Shown here one piece after another: positions 1-6,998 of a DNA stretch of 47,848 nucleotides (positions within the stretch are counted from its first letter, which is position 1; each line of letters begins with the position of its first letter). The stretch spans positions 39,240 to 87,087 of the forward strand of contig CACZFV010000001.1 of the NCBI GenBank assembly GCA_902780465.1. The letters run 5' to 3'. Both the position numbers and the translations under genes were made by a program. The DNA is from an uncultured Lachnospiraceae bacterium (lineage in GTDB: Bacteria; Bacillota; Clostridia; Lachnospirales; Lachnospiraceae). Under the pieces are notes generated by a model. That model saw only the letters and a list, made by a program, of their open reading frames with translations. It searched no databases and was not told the DNA's origin.

Positions 1-1190
1 GCAAAAATGATCATCTTCCGGATGTCGTGATGGATCACATACTTATTGCCCTTGCGGGAGAAATATTTCGTGAGCCGCGTCAGCGAGACATCCTCCAGAA
101 TGCCGTCGCTGTACGTCCCGCGGACTGCAGCCTCCACGGAATCCGAATCCAGATCCGTGGCAAAGATCTTCACCTCCCGCTTGGTATTCAGTTCCTCCAT
201 CACCTCCGCGAACAGGATCGCGATGGAATATGCTTCTTCGCCAGTGGAACATCCCGCCACCCAGACACGGATCTGCCGGTCCGCAGGGGTGTTCTCCACC
301 AGCTTCCGGATCACCTGGTCCTTCAGTATGGCAAAGTAATCCGGATCCCTGAAGAAGCTGGTCACACCGATCAGCACTTCCTTTGCAAGGACCTTTGCCT
401 CCTCCGGATTCCGCGTCAGGTAAGAAACATATTCCCGGAGATTCCGGTTGTGGGTCACGACCAGGCGGCGCTCGATCCTTCTCAGGATCGTTGTCTGCTT
501 ATAATAGGCGTAGTTGATGTTCGTCACATTCTTCAGGATGGAAAACACCTGAGCCAGCAGATCATGATCCGACGGAAGAAAATGGGAGCTTGCGTCAATG
601 ATGGATGCAGCGATGTGCTCCATCTCTTTTGCAATGGCGTCAGGATTCTGGACCAGGTCCGCAAGTCCGGTGGAAATGGCGTTCCGCGGCATACCATCGA
701 ACTTCGCGGATTCCGGCGTCTGGACGATGATCACGCCGTTCTGCTCCTTTACGGAACGGATCCCGCTGGTGCCGTCGGAGCCAGCGCCGGAAAGGATCAC
801 CGCAATGGCGCGGTTCTGATATGCCTTGGCCAGCGATCTGAAGAAGACGTCGATGGGATGATTGATCCTCTTCGGATCATATTCCCGCAGGCGCAGAATG
901 TCCTGCTCGATCTCCACATTATATTTCGGAGGGATCATATAGATATGATTCCTCTCCACCATCATTCCGTCCCGGATCTCTGTCACCGGCATCCCGCTGT
1001 ACTTCGCAAGGATATCCGTCACCAGGCTCTTATGATTCGGAGCCAGGTGCTGTATGATCACAAATGCCATCCCCGTATTGGACGGAAGGAATGTAAGAAA
1101 CTGCTGCAGCGCTTCCAGTCCGCCGGCGGACGCACCGATCCCGACAACACAGTTCGGCTGCAGATTACCAGACGAATTCTGTCTGTACAT
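1..1190 (-). CDS. CheB-CheR fusion protein (methylesterase/methyltransferase), 3' end beyond window
   Basis: The first 396 residues are visible; the gene runs off the left edge. Residues about 14-190 are a CheB methylesterase domain with all three catalytic residues in their motifs: Ser in IGASAGG, His in IIQHL and Asp in LSGAGSDGT. No receiver domain precedes it. From about residue 200 a CheR methyltransferase follows, with VTSFFRD and the SAM-binding motif GCSTGEEAYS. In this family the CheR part is often followed by PAS and kinase domains, which would lie outside the window. Such fusions are usually signalling proteins rather than core chemotaxis enzymes. The ATG follows a GGGGGTCGGG Shine-Dalgarno region. 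It is divergent from the hybrid kinase at 1324, with 133 bases between starts, so shared control is likely. Confidence 0.93.
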   Translation of the reverse strand, partial: MYRQNSSGNLQPNCVVGIGASAGGLEALQQFLTFLPSNTGMAFVIIQHLAPNHKSLVTDILAKYSGMPVTEIRDGMMVERNHIYMIPPKYNVEIEQDILRLREYDPKRINHPIDVFFRSLAKAYQNRAIAVILSGAGSDGTSGIRSVKEQNGVIIVQTPESAKFDGMPRNAISTGLADLVQNPDAIAKEMEHIAASIIDASSHFLPSDHDLLAQVFSILKNVTNINYAYYKQTTILRRIERRLVVTHNRNLREYVSYLTRNPEEAKVLAKEVLIGVTSFFRDPDYFAILKDQVIRKLVENTPADRQIRVWVAGCSTGEEAYSIAILFAEVMEELNTKREVKIFATDLDSDSVEAAVRGTYSDGILEDVSLTRLTKYFSRKGNKYVIHHDIRKMIIF

Positions 1191-1323
1191 ATCCCGACCC
1201 CCTTTTTTTATCTGCATTTAATTGTAGTATTTTTTTGATCAAAATGGAACGGATTCCGTATGGAAAAGAAACTGTTTTTAGTTTATGATGGATACAGAAA
1301 AAACCCGACAGAGAGGAACGATT

Positions 1324-2913
1324 ATGTACGCAGGTGATAAAGAACTGCTTCTGAATTCGCTGATTTCACATGAGTACCACACTGTAGTGATCCTCTGTGT
1401 CTCCGAGGGAACGGCGCGCACTGTCCACGCTGCTCTGCCGCTCTGGAAACGTACCCTTGGAACTCTCTTCAATTATGACCAGGCCGTCACGGACTTCCTG
1501 ATGGAGGTCTCATCCGACGTGAATCCGCGCTCTATCGCGGAATCCATGCGGATCTCCGCAGTAGAAAACGCACTGGAGAAAGAAGATCTGCACAAGATCC
1601 ATTTCTCCGTGAGAGGAAAAAACGGGTATGAGTTCCATGAGGCGTCTTTTTTCCGGATGGATGAGGATCATATCGTCCTGACGATCCGCAACATCACATC
1701 CGCTTTCCAGGCTGTCTCGGAAAGCGTGGATCACCTGGCAGAGGCTCTTCACTCCGCAGAGGCGGAAGCGAAGCGCAGGAATTCCTTCCTGAACCTGATG
1801 AGCCGCGCTCTGCGCTCACCCCTGTATTCCATCATGGGCCTGACCTATATTGCCAGCCAGTCAAAAAACGGGCCTCTGGACCGGGAGGATTATCTTCATA
1901 AGATCTCCATGTCCGGCTCCTATATGAATGAATCCATCGAAGATATTCTGGAGCTTCGGCGGATCGCCACGGAGGACATCCGGCTGCACCCGGAGCCTGT
2001 CGTGCTGAACCGTGTGCTCTCCGATGTGCTCCACCTCGCCACTCCCATTGCCCAGGGCAAGGATCTTCTTCTCTCCGCCGACGCTTCCGGTGTAAAGACC
2101 CGGAGTTTCCTGGCGGATCCGCAGTGCCTCCGGCAGATCCTTCAGAAGATGCTTCGGAGCGCCATTTTCTATACCGGCGACGGCGGCTGCATTCAGCTGA
2201 CGGTCCAGGAGCTGTTCTGTTCAAAACGGATGGTGACCATGGAATTTTCCGTGGAAAGCCGGGGTGTCGTTCTGGACAAGGAGCGCCTCACTTCTCTGTT
2301 CCATCCCTACAATTTCCTCCAGGATACCCTGAACGACGATATCTCGGACATCGATGTCAGCCTCATGATCCTGAAAAAATATCTTCAGGCCATGAACACC
2401 GACTCACTGACGGCGGAATCCGTGGAAGGAAAAGGAACCAGGATCTCCGTAGCCCTGACCTTTGCGCGGGAAGTCGAAGATACTGCTGATACTTCCCTGA
2501 ATACCGACGAGCTTCCGGATCTTACCGGGAAGCGGATCATGGTGGTGGATGACAACAAGATCAGCCTGGAGATTGCTAAACGTCTTCTTGTTCCCCGGGG
2601 CGCCGAAGTGGTCACCGCGGAAAACGGCAGAGAAGCTCTGGAGCTTTACACCAGAAACAACGGACGCTTTGATCTGATCTTCATGGATATCCTGATGCCT
2701 GTCATGGACGGCCTGGAAGCCACCCGGACGATCCGTTCCATGTCAAATATTTCCGGCTCTCTTGAGATTCCGATCGTGGCGATGACCGCCAACGCCTTCC
2801 GGAAGAATTTCGAAGAAAGCTTCCGCGCCGGAATGAACGCCCACCTTGTGAAACCCATCGAGCCCGTAAGCTTCTACAGGATCATCGCGGAGCTTCTCGG
2901 CAGCAGGAAATAA
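1324..2913 (+). CDS. Hybrid histidine kinase with degenerate kinase core and intact receiver domain
   Basis: A 529-residue protein. The N-terminal ~140 residues look PAS-like. The region around residue 155-170 aligns with a HisKA H-box, but the phospho-accepting His is replaced by Arg161 (MSRALRSPL where MSHEIRTPL is usual). The ATPase N-box lacks its Asn (KMLRSAIFYT), and the G1 box reads ESRGVVL instead of DTGIGI. The C-terminal receiver (about 400-527) is complete: acidic pair Asp409/Asp410, phospho-acceptor Asp455 in FMDILMPVMDG, Thr in AMTAN and Lys in HLVKPIE. The protein is therefore probably not an autokinase; its receiver may be phosphorylated by another kinase. The start at 1324 was chosen because AGAGAGG precedes it; an in-frame ATG at 1285 has no such site. 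Divergent from cheB-cheR. Confidence 0.88.
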   Translation: MYAGDKELLLNSLISHEYHTVVILCVSEGTARTVHAALPLWKRTLGTLFNYDQAVTDFLMEVSSDVNPRSIAESMRISAVENALEKEDLHKIHFSVRGKNGYEFHEASFFRMDEDHIVLTIRNITSAFQAVSESVDHLAEALHSAEAEAKRRNSFLNLMSRALRSPLYSIMGLTYIASQSKNGPLDREDYLHKISMSGSYMNESIEDILELRRIATEDIRLHPEPVVLNRVLSDVLHLATPIAQGKDLLLSADASGVKTRSFLADPQCLRQILQKMLRSAIFYTGDGGCIQLTVQELFCSKRMVTMEFSVESRGVVLDKERLTSLFHPYNFLQDTLNDDISDIDVSLMILKKYLQAMNTDSLTAESVEGKGTRISVALTFAREVEDTADTSLNTDELPDLTGKRIMVVDDNKISLEIAKRLLVPRGAEVVTAENGREALELYTRNNGRFDLIFMDILMPVMDGLEATRTIRSMSNISGSLEIPIVAMTANAFRKNFEESFRAGMNAHLVKPIEPVSFYRIIAELLGSRK

Positions 2914-2931
2914 CACGCAGTCTGATCATTT

Positions 2932-2961
2932 AAAAAAGCACAGCCTGAGCTGTGCTTTTTT
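2932..2961. terminator. Bidirectional Rho-independent terminator between convergent genes
   Basis: A 13-bp stem (AAAAAAGCACAGC paired with GCTGTGCTTTTTT) with loop CTGA. It has a T run on both strands and lies between the convergent kinase and NSS transporter genes. Confidence 0.9.
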
Positions 2962-2993
2962 GGTGGTCTTCTCACGGATCCTTCTGTCCCGTT

Positions 2994-4364
2994 TTACATA
3001 GAGATCAGTCCGAAGACGCTGCCGACGGAACTGAACAGGATGATTGCCACAAAGAAGGGGCAGAGATACTTGATCATAAAATCAAAGACCGGTTTTCTTC
3101 TGAAGGGCGCGCCGTTTTCCCGCACTTCCTCCGCGATCCTGTCGATCCCGATCACGCGGACGATCAGCAGGCATGTAGCCATGGCAGCGATGGGCATCAT
3201 CACGGAATTCGTCAGGAAATCAAAGAAATCCAGGAACTGCATGCCGATCACCGTGACAGCGGAAAGCGGACCATAGCCGAGAGCAGACAGCGTCCCGAGC
3301 CCAAACATGAGAAATCCCATGAACAGAGTTGCCTTTTTCCTGCTCCAGTGCAGTTCATCCTCAAAGGTGGACACACCGCTCTCCAGCAGCGACAGCGCGC
3401 TGGTAAGGGCTGCAAACAGCACCAGAACAAAGAAAATGATGCCTACAGGTGTACCGACGCCCATGGATGCAAAGATCTTCGGCATAGTGATGAACATCAG
3501 GGACGGACCGGCCTTCAGCATCGTCGGATCTCCTCCCGAGAAAGCAAATACCGCGGGGATGATCATCAGGCCTGCCAGCACAGCGATACCTGTGTCGAAA
3601 ATTTCCACATGAGCAGTCGCCTGTTCGATGGAAACGTCCTTTTTCATGTAGGAACCGAAGGTGACCAGGATACCCATTGCGATCGACAAAGAGTAGAACA
3701 TCTGCCCCATGGCAGATACTACCGTCATCCAGGAGAAATTCGCCATATTCGGGATCAGGAAGTATTTCACACCTTCCAGGGCTCCGGGGCGGGTTACGGA
3801 GTAGACCGCAATGATCACAGCCAGCAGCACCAGGACCGGCATCATGAAGCGGGACACGCGCTCTATGCCGTTCTGCACTCCCATATAGATGATCACCAGA
3901 CTCGCCAGGGAAAACAGAATGAACCAGAATTCAACATCCGCGCCGTTAATGATAAAATCCGTAAAATATCCGTCCTGGGCCAGCTCCTGCACGCCGCCGG
4001 AAAGATATCCGGCAAGATACTTGCAGACCCAGCCGCCGATCACAGAATAATACGGGCAGATCAGGATCGGGATCACGGCATTGATCCAGCCGCCCCCGGA
4101 AAACTGCCACCCTCTGCCGAATTTCGCGTAGGCGCCTACCGGACTTTTCCGGGTCATTCTTCCCAGCGCTGTCTCTGCGATGATCATCGCGTAGCCGAAG
4201 GTAAGCACCAGGATCAGGTAGACCAGAAGAAAAATGCCGCCGCCGTACTTTGCCGCCAGATAGGGAAAACGCCAGATGTTGCCGAGTCCTACTGCAGATC
4301 CCGCCGCGGAAAGGACAAATCCGATCTTACCTGAGAAGCTGCTTCTTTGTTTTTCAGTATTCAT
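2994..4364 (-). CDS. Sodium-dependent transporter, neurotransmitter:sodium symporter (SNF/NSS) family
   Basis: A 456-residue polytopic membrane protein. The first helix carries the NSS signature GSAVGLGNIWRFPYL, followed by YGGGIFLLVYL and about ten more hydrophobic segments, as in bacterial LeuT-type carriers with 11 or 12 helices. These proteins couple Na+ entry to uptake of amino acids or related amines. The substrate cannot be read from the sequence. The start at 4364 was chosen because MNTEKQRSSF leads directly into the conserved first helix and AGAAGAGAT precedes it; the frame stays open upstream but that extension is not NSS-like. It is probably monocistronic, ending at the bidirectional terminator at 2932-2961. 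Confidence 0.93.
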   Translation of the reverse strand: MNTEKQRSSFSGKIGFVLSAAGSAVGLGNIWRFPYLAAKYGGGIFLLVYLILVLTFGYAMIIAETALGRMTRKSPVGAYAKFGRGWQFSGGGWINAVIPILICPYYSVIGGWVCKYLAGYLSGGVQELAQDGYFTDFIINGADVEFWFILFSLASLVIIYMGVQNGIERVSRFMMPVLVLLAVIIAVYSVTRPGALEGVKYFLIPNMANFSWMTVVSAMGQMFYSLSIAMGILVTFGSYMKKDVSIEQATAHVEIFDTGIAVLAGLMIIPAVFAFSGGDPTMLKAGPSLMFITMPKIFASMGVGTPVGIIFFVLVLFAALTSALSLLESGVSTFEDELHWSRKKATLFMGFLMFGLGTLSALGYGPLSAVTVIGMQFLDFFDFLTNSVMMPIAAMATCLLIVRVIGIDRIAEEVRENGAPFRRKPVFDFMIKYLCPFFVAIILFSSVGSVFGLISM

Positions 4365-4451
4365 GATCTCTTCTTTCTGTCCACATAGTAATACGGCGTT
4401 GAGACGCCGCGGTCTTTTATTGTACCAGAGTATCACGGAATAATCCAGTAC

Positions 4452-4478
4452 AAAAAAACCGGCTCCCGAAAGAGCCGG
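4452..4478 (-). terminator. Rho-independent terminator of the small cell-wall-binding protein gene
   Basis: Stem CCGGCTC/GAGCCGG with a 6-base loop. On the minus strand it is followed by a run of seven T, 48 bases after the stop of the gene at 4526. Confidence 0.88.
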
Positions 4479-4525
4479 CCCTTCTGGAATTGATCTCAGC
4501 CGTAACAAAGATCCTTTATATGAAA

Positions 4526-4882
4526 TCAGTGACCCAGGGCGTGGGATCCGGTGTGGATATAGGCGGACTTTGTCTGGACGACGCCGTTCACGACCCACTT
4601 TCCGTCCGCGTTGACGCGGTAGCCGTCCGGAGTGGTGCAGTTTGTGAACAGCCATCCGCCGTCATTGAAGCAGTAGCACTCGGAAGTGCCGTCGCCGTTT
4701 CCGTCCAGCCAGTACCACTTCACCTTTCCTGATTCCGCGCGGCACCAGTTGTCGCCGTTGTCCGTCAGCGCATACCACCAGCCGCTGGAGCCCTGTCTCC
4801 AGCCGACAGCCGCGAAGGCTGTAGTCGCCATGGCAACAGAAAGGACTGCGGACACAAGCAATGTTTTCACTGATCTCTTCAT
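4526..4882 (-). CDS. Small secreted protein with cell-wall-binding (glucan/choline-binding-like) repeats
   Basis: 118 residues. A signal peptide (KR, then a hydrophobic stretch ending TTAFAA) is followed by aromatic- and Gly-rich repeats: GWRQGSSGWWYA, VKWYWLDGNGDG and TTPDGYRVNADGKWV. This is the style of choline/glucan-binding repeats that hold proteins on the cell surface. There is no separate catalytic domain, so it is either a repeat-only protein or a surface ligand. AGAGGGG sits 8 bases before the ATG. A longer protein with related C-terminal repeats is encoded at 22388-23413. No clear promoter was found; it lies 65 bases downstream of the PRTase-like gene and could be read from that promoter. 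Confidence 0.85.
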   Translation of the reverse strand: MKRSVKTLLVSAVLSVAMATTAFAAVGWRQGSSGWWYALTDNGDNWCRAESGKVKWYWLDGNGDGTSECYCFNDGGWLFTNCTTPDGYRVNADGKWVVNGVVQTKSAYIHTGSHALGH

Positions 4883-4947
4883 AACTAACCCCTCTTTTCA
4901 AATGAAATTATTACCACCCGGCACTCAGTATGAACTGCCGGAAAAGG

Positions 4948-5589
4948 TCACAGTGCAGCGTAGCCGTACGCGTTCACCAGTGCTTCGATCTTCTTTCCTG
5001 CCTTGCAGAGCGGGCACTCACGGTAATCCCAGCTTGCAAAATCCGGAACATCCTTCAGTCCGAACACAGAGAAGATCGGATAGCCTTCATATGTATCCTT
5101 CGCGCTGAAGACAGAAGAAATGCCGGCCAGATTGCCCTGATAATACTGGACGCACTCTATCGCTTTGTTCAGTGCTTTTCCTGTGTTGACCATAGCCATG
5201 AGGATCATGACATTCTTTCCGCGGATCTCCGGTACCAGGTTCTGGCGGAAGATCAGCTGAGAGTTGTTGTTGAACTCCGGACTCACGACATAAATGGTCT
5301 TATGAGCGTTGGTGGAAAGGAAGCCGTAGTTTTTCAGCTCCTCGGCCAGATAAGCGCCGATCACTTCTGTTCCTTCCATGCAGATGATGGTATCGATGAC
5401 CATATCGTTCAGGTAGAGAAGCGCCATCGCCTTGGCGATATCCCTCGCTTCACTGCTTCTTGTCTTCAGCGTGGTGACATCGAAATAATAATTCAGGTGC
5501 GCATGGTTCGTTGCGAAATGACCGGGCTGGACTTTCAGAGGCGCGTCACATCCCGCGGTGAAAGTCTTTGTATATGGTAAATTATTCAT
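4948..5589 (-). CDS. Phosphoribosyltransferase-like protein (orotate PRTase family), non-canonical PRPP loop
   Basis: 213 residues. Overall it resembles the orotate-phosphoribosyltransferase-like proteins common in Clostridia, beginning MNNLPYTKTF and carrying IICMEGTEVIGAYLAEEL. Where a class I PRTase has two adjacent acidic residues before TTG, this protein reads VMILMAMVNTGKAL, so the acidic pair that contacts the PRPP ribose is absent. The C-terminus has a CPLCKAGKK segment, a CxxC possibly for metal or redox. No other pyrimidine genes are nearby. A strong AAGGAGGG ribosome binding site precedes the ATG and a good promoter lies at 5631-5659. It may be a catalytically altered or regulatory paralogue; the name orotate PRTase should be treated as family membership only. 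Confidence 0.75.
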   Translation of the reverse strand: MNNLPYTKTFTAGCDAPLKVQPGHFATNHAHLNYYFDVTTLKTRSSEARDIAKAMALLYLNDMVIDTIICMEGTEVIGAYLAEELKNYGFLSTNAHKTIYVVSPEFNNNSQLIFRQNLVPEIRGKNVMILMAMVNTGKALNKAIECVQYYQGNLAGISSVFSAKDTYEGYPIFSVFGLKDVPDFASWDYRECPLCKAGKKIEALVNAYGYAAL

Positions 5590-5630
5590 AAAGCTTCCCT
5601 CCTTTTCCGTATTAATATTGTGCTAAATCA

Positions 5631-5659
5631 ATTATACACACATATTTTCCGCAACTCAA
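5631..5659 (-). promoter_or_regulatory. Predicted sigma-A promoter for the PRTase-like gene
   Basis: On the minus strand TTGAGT, 17 bases, then a perfect TATAAT. The start codon is about 40 bases downstream. Confidence 0.75.
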
Positions 5660-5684
5660 GAGGCCCGCGGGGAATCCGGATCGG

Positions 5685-6557
5685 TTATTCCAGTTCCGGC
5701 CATCCCGGATCCCGCTCGTAACTTTCCGGAAGCTCCGTCAGCGGCTGCCCCTGAAGAGAAGCATCGCAGTACCACAGACATCCGTCCGCATACACTTCTG
5801 TCCAGGCATGGTCCGTTCCGGCGTAGGTTCCGAAGACCACCTGCGCATTCACACCGTTCATGCGGCACATCATGGAGATGATCTTCGCCCGCCCGTTGCA
5901 GTTCTGGTCGTGCCCGGAAAACCAGCCGTAATAATAATCCCGGGGATCAGCCCCCTCCGCGATCTCTGCCTGCGGAAAAGTCTCCTGCACCCAACAGAAG
6001 ATGTTCTCCATCGTTTCTGTCTCTGTTCCGCCTTTCAGTTCCGCAGCTTTCTGCTTCATGCTCTCCGCCTCGAACCTGAAAGACTTCAGCACGCCGCTTC
6101 TTCCCCTGACCCTGTCGAATCCCAGAGTACAGCCTCCTCCTGTCAGCTGGAAGGCTGTCACATAGCACCCCCGGGCAAACCCGAATTCATTGTTGACGTA
6201 GTGGGAGATCCGCAGGATCTCATCCGCATCCCTGGTGCGGCGCACAGTCAGGAAAGCCGGTCCCGCACTGTCCGGCAGCGACTGATAGCTGTCAAAACAG
6301 TCCTTCACGTAAGCGTCCCACTCCGGATGGGGTGTCAGGGAACAGACTGACAGCGCGTATTCGGAAAGCGAAGTGATCTCTGAGGAAGAATGCCCCCTGC
6401 CGCGGACTTCCCCCGCGAAAGCGGATGCTGCGCCCGCTGTGAAGAACACTGCCGTAAAGACCATCGCTGCAAAAGTACGGAGCACCGCTCTGCCGTGCCG
6501 TCTCCGTCGCTCTCTTCTCTCCCCAGTGTATGCCATACTTTTTCCTTCCTCAGTCAT
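5685..6557 (-). CDS. Secreted transglutaminase-like (papain-fold) protein
   Basis: 290 residues. A Lys/Arg-rich N-terminus is followed by a hydrophobic segment ending ASAFAG, a signal peptide or anchor. The C-terminal third holds a transglutaminase-like Cys-His-Asp triad: Cys in QNCNGRAKIISMMC, His in GTDHAWTEVY and Asp in LWYCDAS. Bacterial members are usually extracellular or envelope proteases or crosslinkers; the substrate is unknown. Two in-frame starts both have good ribosome binding sites: GGAGG 5 bases before ATG 6557, and AGGAAGG 7 bases before ATG 6536. The upstream one is annotated; the choice changes only the first 7 residues, before the signal sequence. No clear terminator follows. 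Confidence 0.85.
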   Translation of the reverse strand: MTEEGKSMAYTGERRERRRRHGRAVLRTFAAMVFTAVFFTAGAASAFAGEVRGRGHSSSEITSLSEYALSVCSLTPHPEWDAYVKDCFDSYQSLPDSAGPAFLTVRRTRDADEILRISHYVNNEFGFARGCYVTAFQLTGGGCTLGFDRVRGRSGVLKSFRFEAESMKQKAAELKGGTETETMENIFCWVQETFPQAEIAEGADPRDYYYGWFSGHDQNCNGRAKIISMMCRMNGVNAQVVFGTYAGTDHAWTEVYADGCLWYCDASLQGQPLTELPESYERDPGWPELE

Positions 6558-6616
6558 TGATACCTCCGCAGTGCCGTGCAGACAGATATAAAGCACACAT
6601 CAGCGGAAAGCTCTTA

Positions 6617-6735
6617 ATGAATAACGTCCCGACAGGACAGTATCCCGGCTTGTCTGAGCCCGGAAACCTTATGCGAAGAATACACTTCGCGCGAGTTGCC
6701 GGGATACTGTCCTTCTTTGAAGAGACGTTATGAAT
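6617..6735. repeat. Long imperfect palindrome (nested hairpins) flanked by ATGAAT repeats
   Basis: An 8-bp outer stem (6621-6628 with 6724-6731), a perfect 16-bp stem (6634-6649 with 6698-6713) and a central 6-bp hairpin (GCGAAG/CTTCGC, 6673-6690). The hexamer ATGAAT occurs at both ends (6617-6622 and 6730-6735). There is no T run, so it is not an ordinary terminator. It could be a small palindromic mobile repeat, a structured RNA or the leader of the transglutaminase-like gene. The rest of the gap from 6558 to 6867 holds only the tRNA promoter. Confidence 0.7.
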
Positions 6736-6827
6736 TTAGAGCCTTTCCAGCAGTGTGCGGTATATCTGTCTGTCCGGCGCTGATGTATCGATCGCACCTT
6801 ACAGGAAAAGTATAGCATACAACATAC

Positions 6828-6856
6828 TTGCCAAGCAGGGGAAATTCGGCTAAAAT
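6828..6856 (+). promoter_or_regulatory. Predicted promoter of tRNA-Pro
   Basis: TTGCCA, 17 bases, TAAAAT. The expected transcription start is about five bases before the tRNA. Confidence 0.75.
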
Positions 6857-6867
6857 AAGGTGGTTCA

Positions 6868-6941
6868 CGGGATGTAGCCCAGCCCGGTAGGGCGCCTGCT
6901 TTGGGAGCAGGATGCCGCAGGTTCGAATCCTGTCATCCCGA
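6868..6941 (+). tRNA. tRNA-Pro (anticodon TGG)
   Basis: A complete cloverleaf. The acceptor stem is CGGGATG with CATCCCG plus discriminator A. The D arm contains AGCCCGGTAGGGC, the anticodon stem CCTGC/GCAGG encloses the loop TTTGGGA (anticodon TGG), and the T arm has GGTTCGAATCC. CCA is not encoded. It is an isolated gene with its own promoter and terminator. Confidence 0.97.
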
Positions 6942-6949
6942 CGACGTGA

Positions 6950-6998
6950 AACGCTCCGGGATCCCGCATACACTGCGGTGATCCCGGAGCGTTTTTTT
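6950..6998 (+). terminator. Terminator of tRNA-Pro
   Basis: A 14-bp stem (6950-6963 with 6980-6993) with an inner CCGC/GCGG pairing, followed by seven T on the plus strand. It touches the stop of the convergent Na/Pi symporter gene, so it may also reduce antisense read-through. Confidence 0.93.

Noticed and set aside
27-1238. Plus-strand open frame of about 400 codons at the left edge
   Set aside because: It is the antisense of the CheB-CheR gene, whose catalytic motifs are clear on the minus strand.
4918-4941. Hairpin CCGGCA/TGCCGG after the PRTase-like gene as terminator
   Set aside because: The stem is only 6 bp with a 12-base loop and the tail is not T-rich; too weak to annotate.
6868-6941. 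tRNA-Pro as integration site of a mobile element
   Set aside because: No integrase, no repeat of the tRNA 3' end within the window, and ordinary housekeeping genes on both sides.
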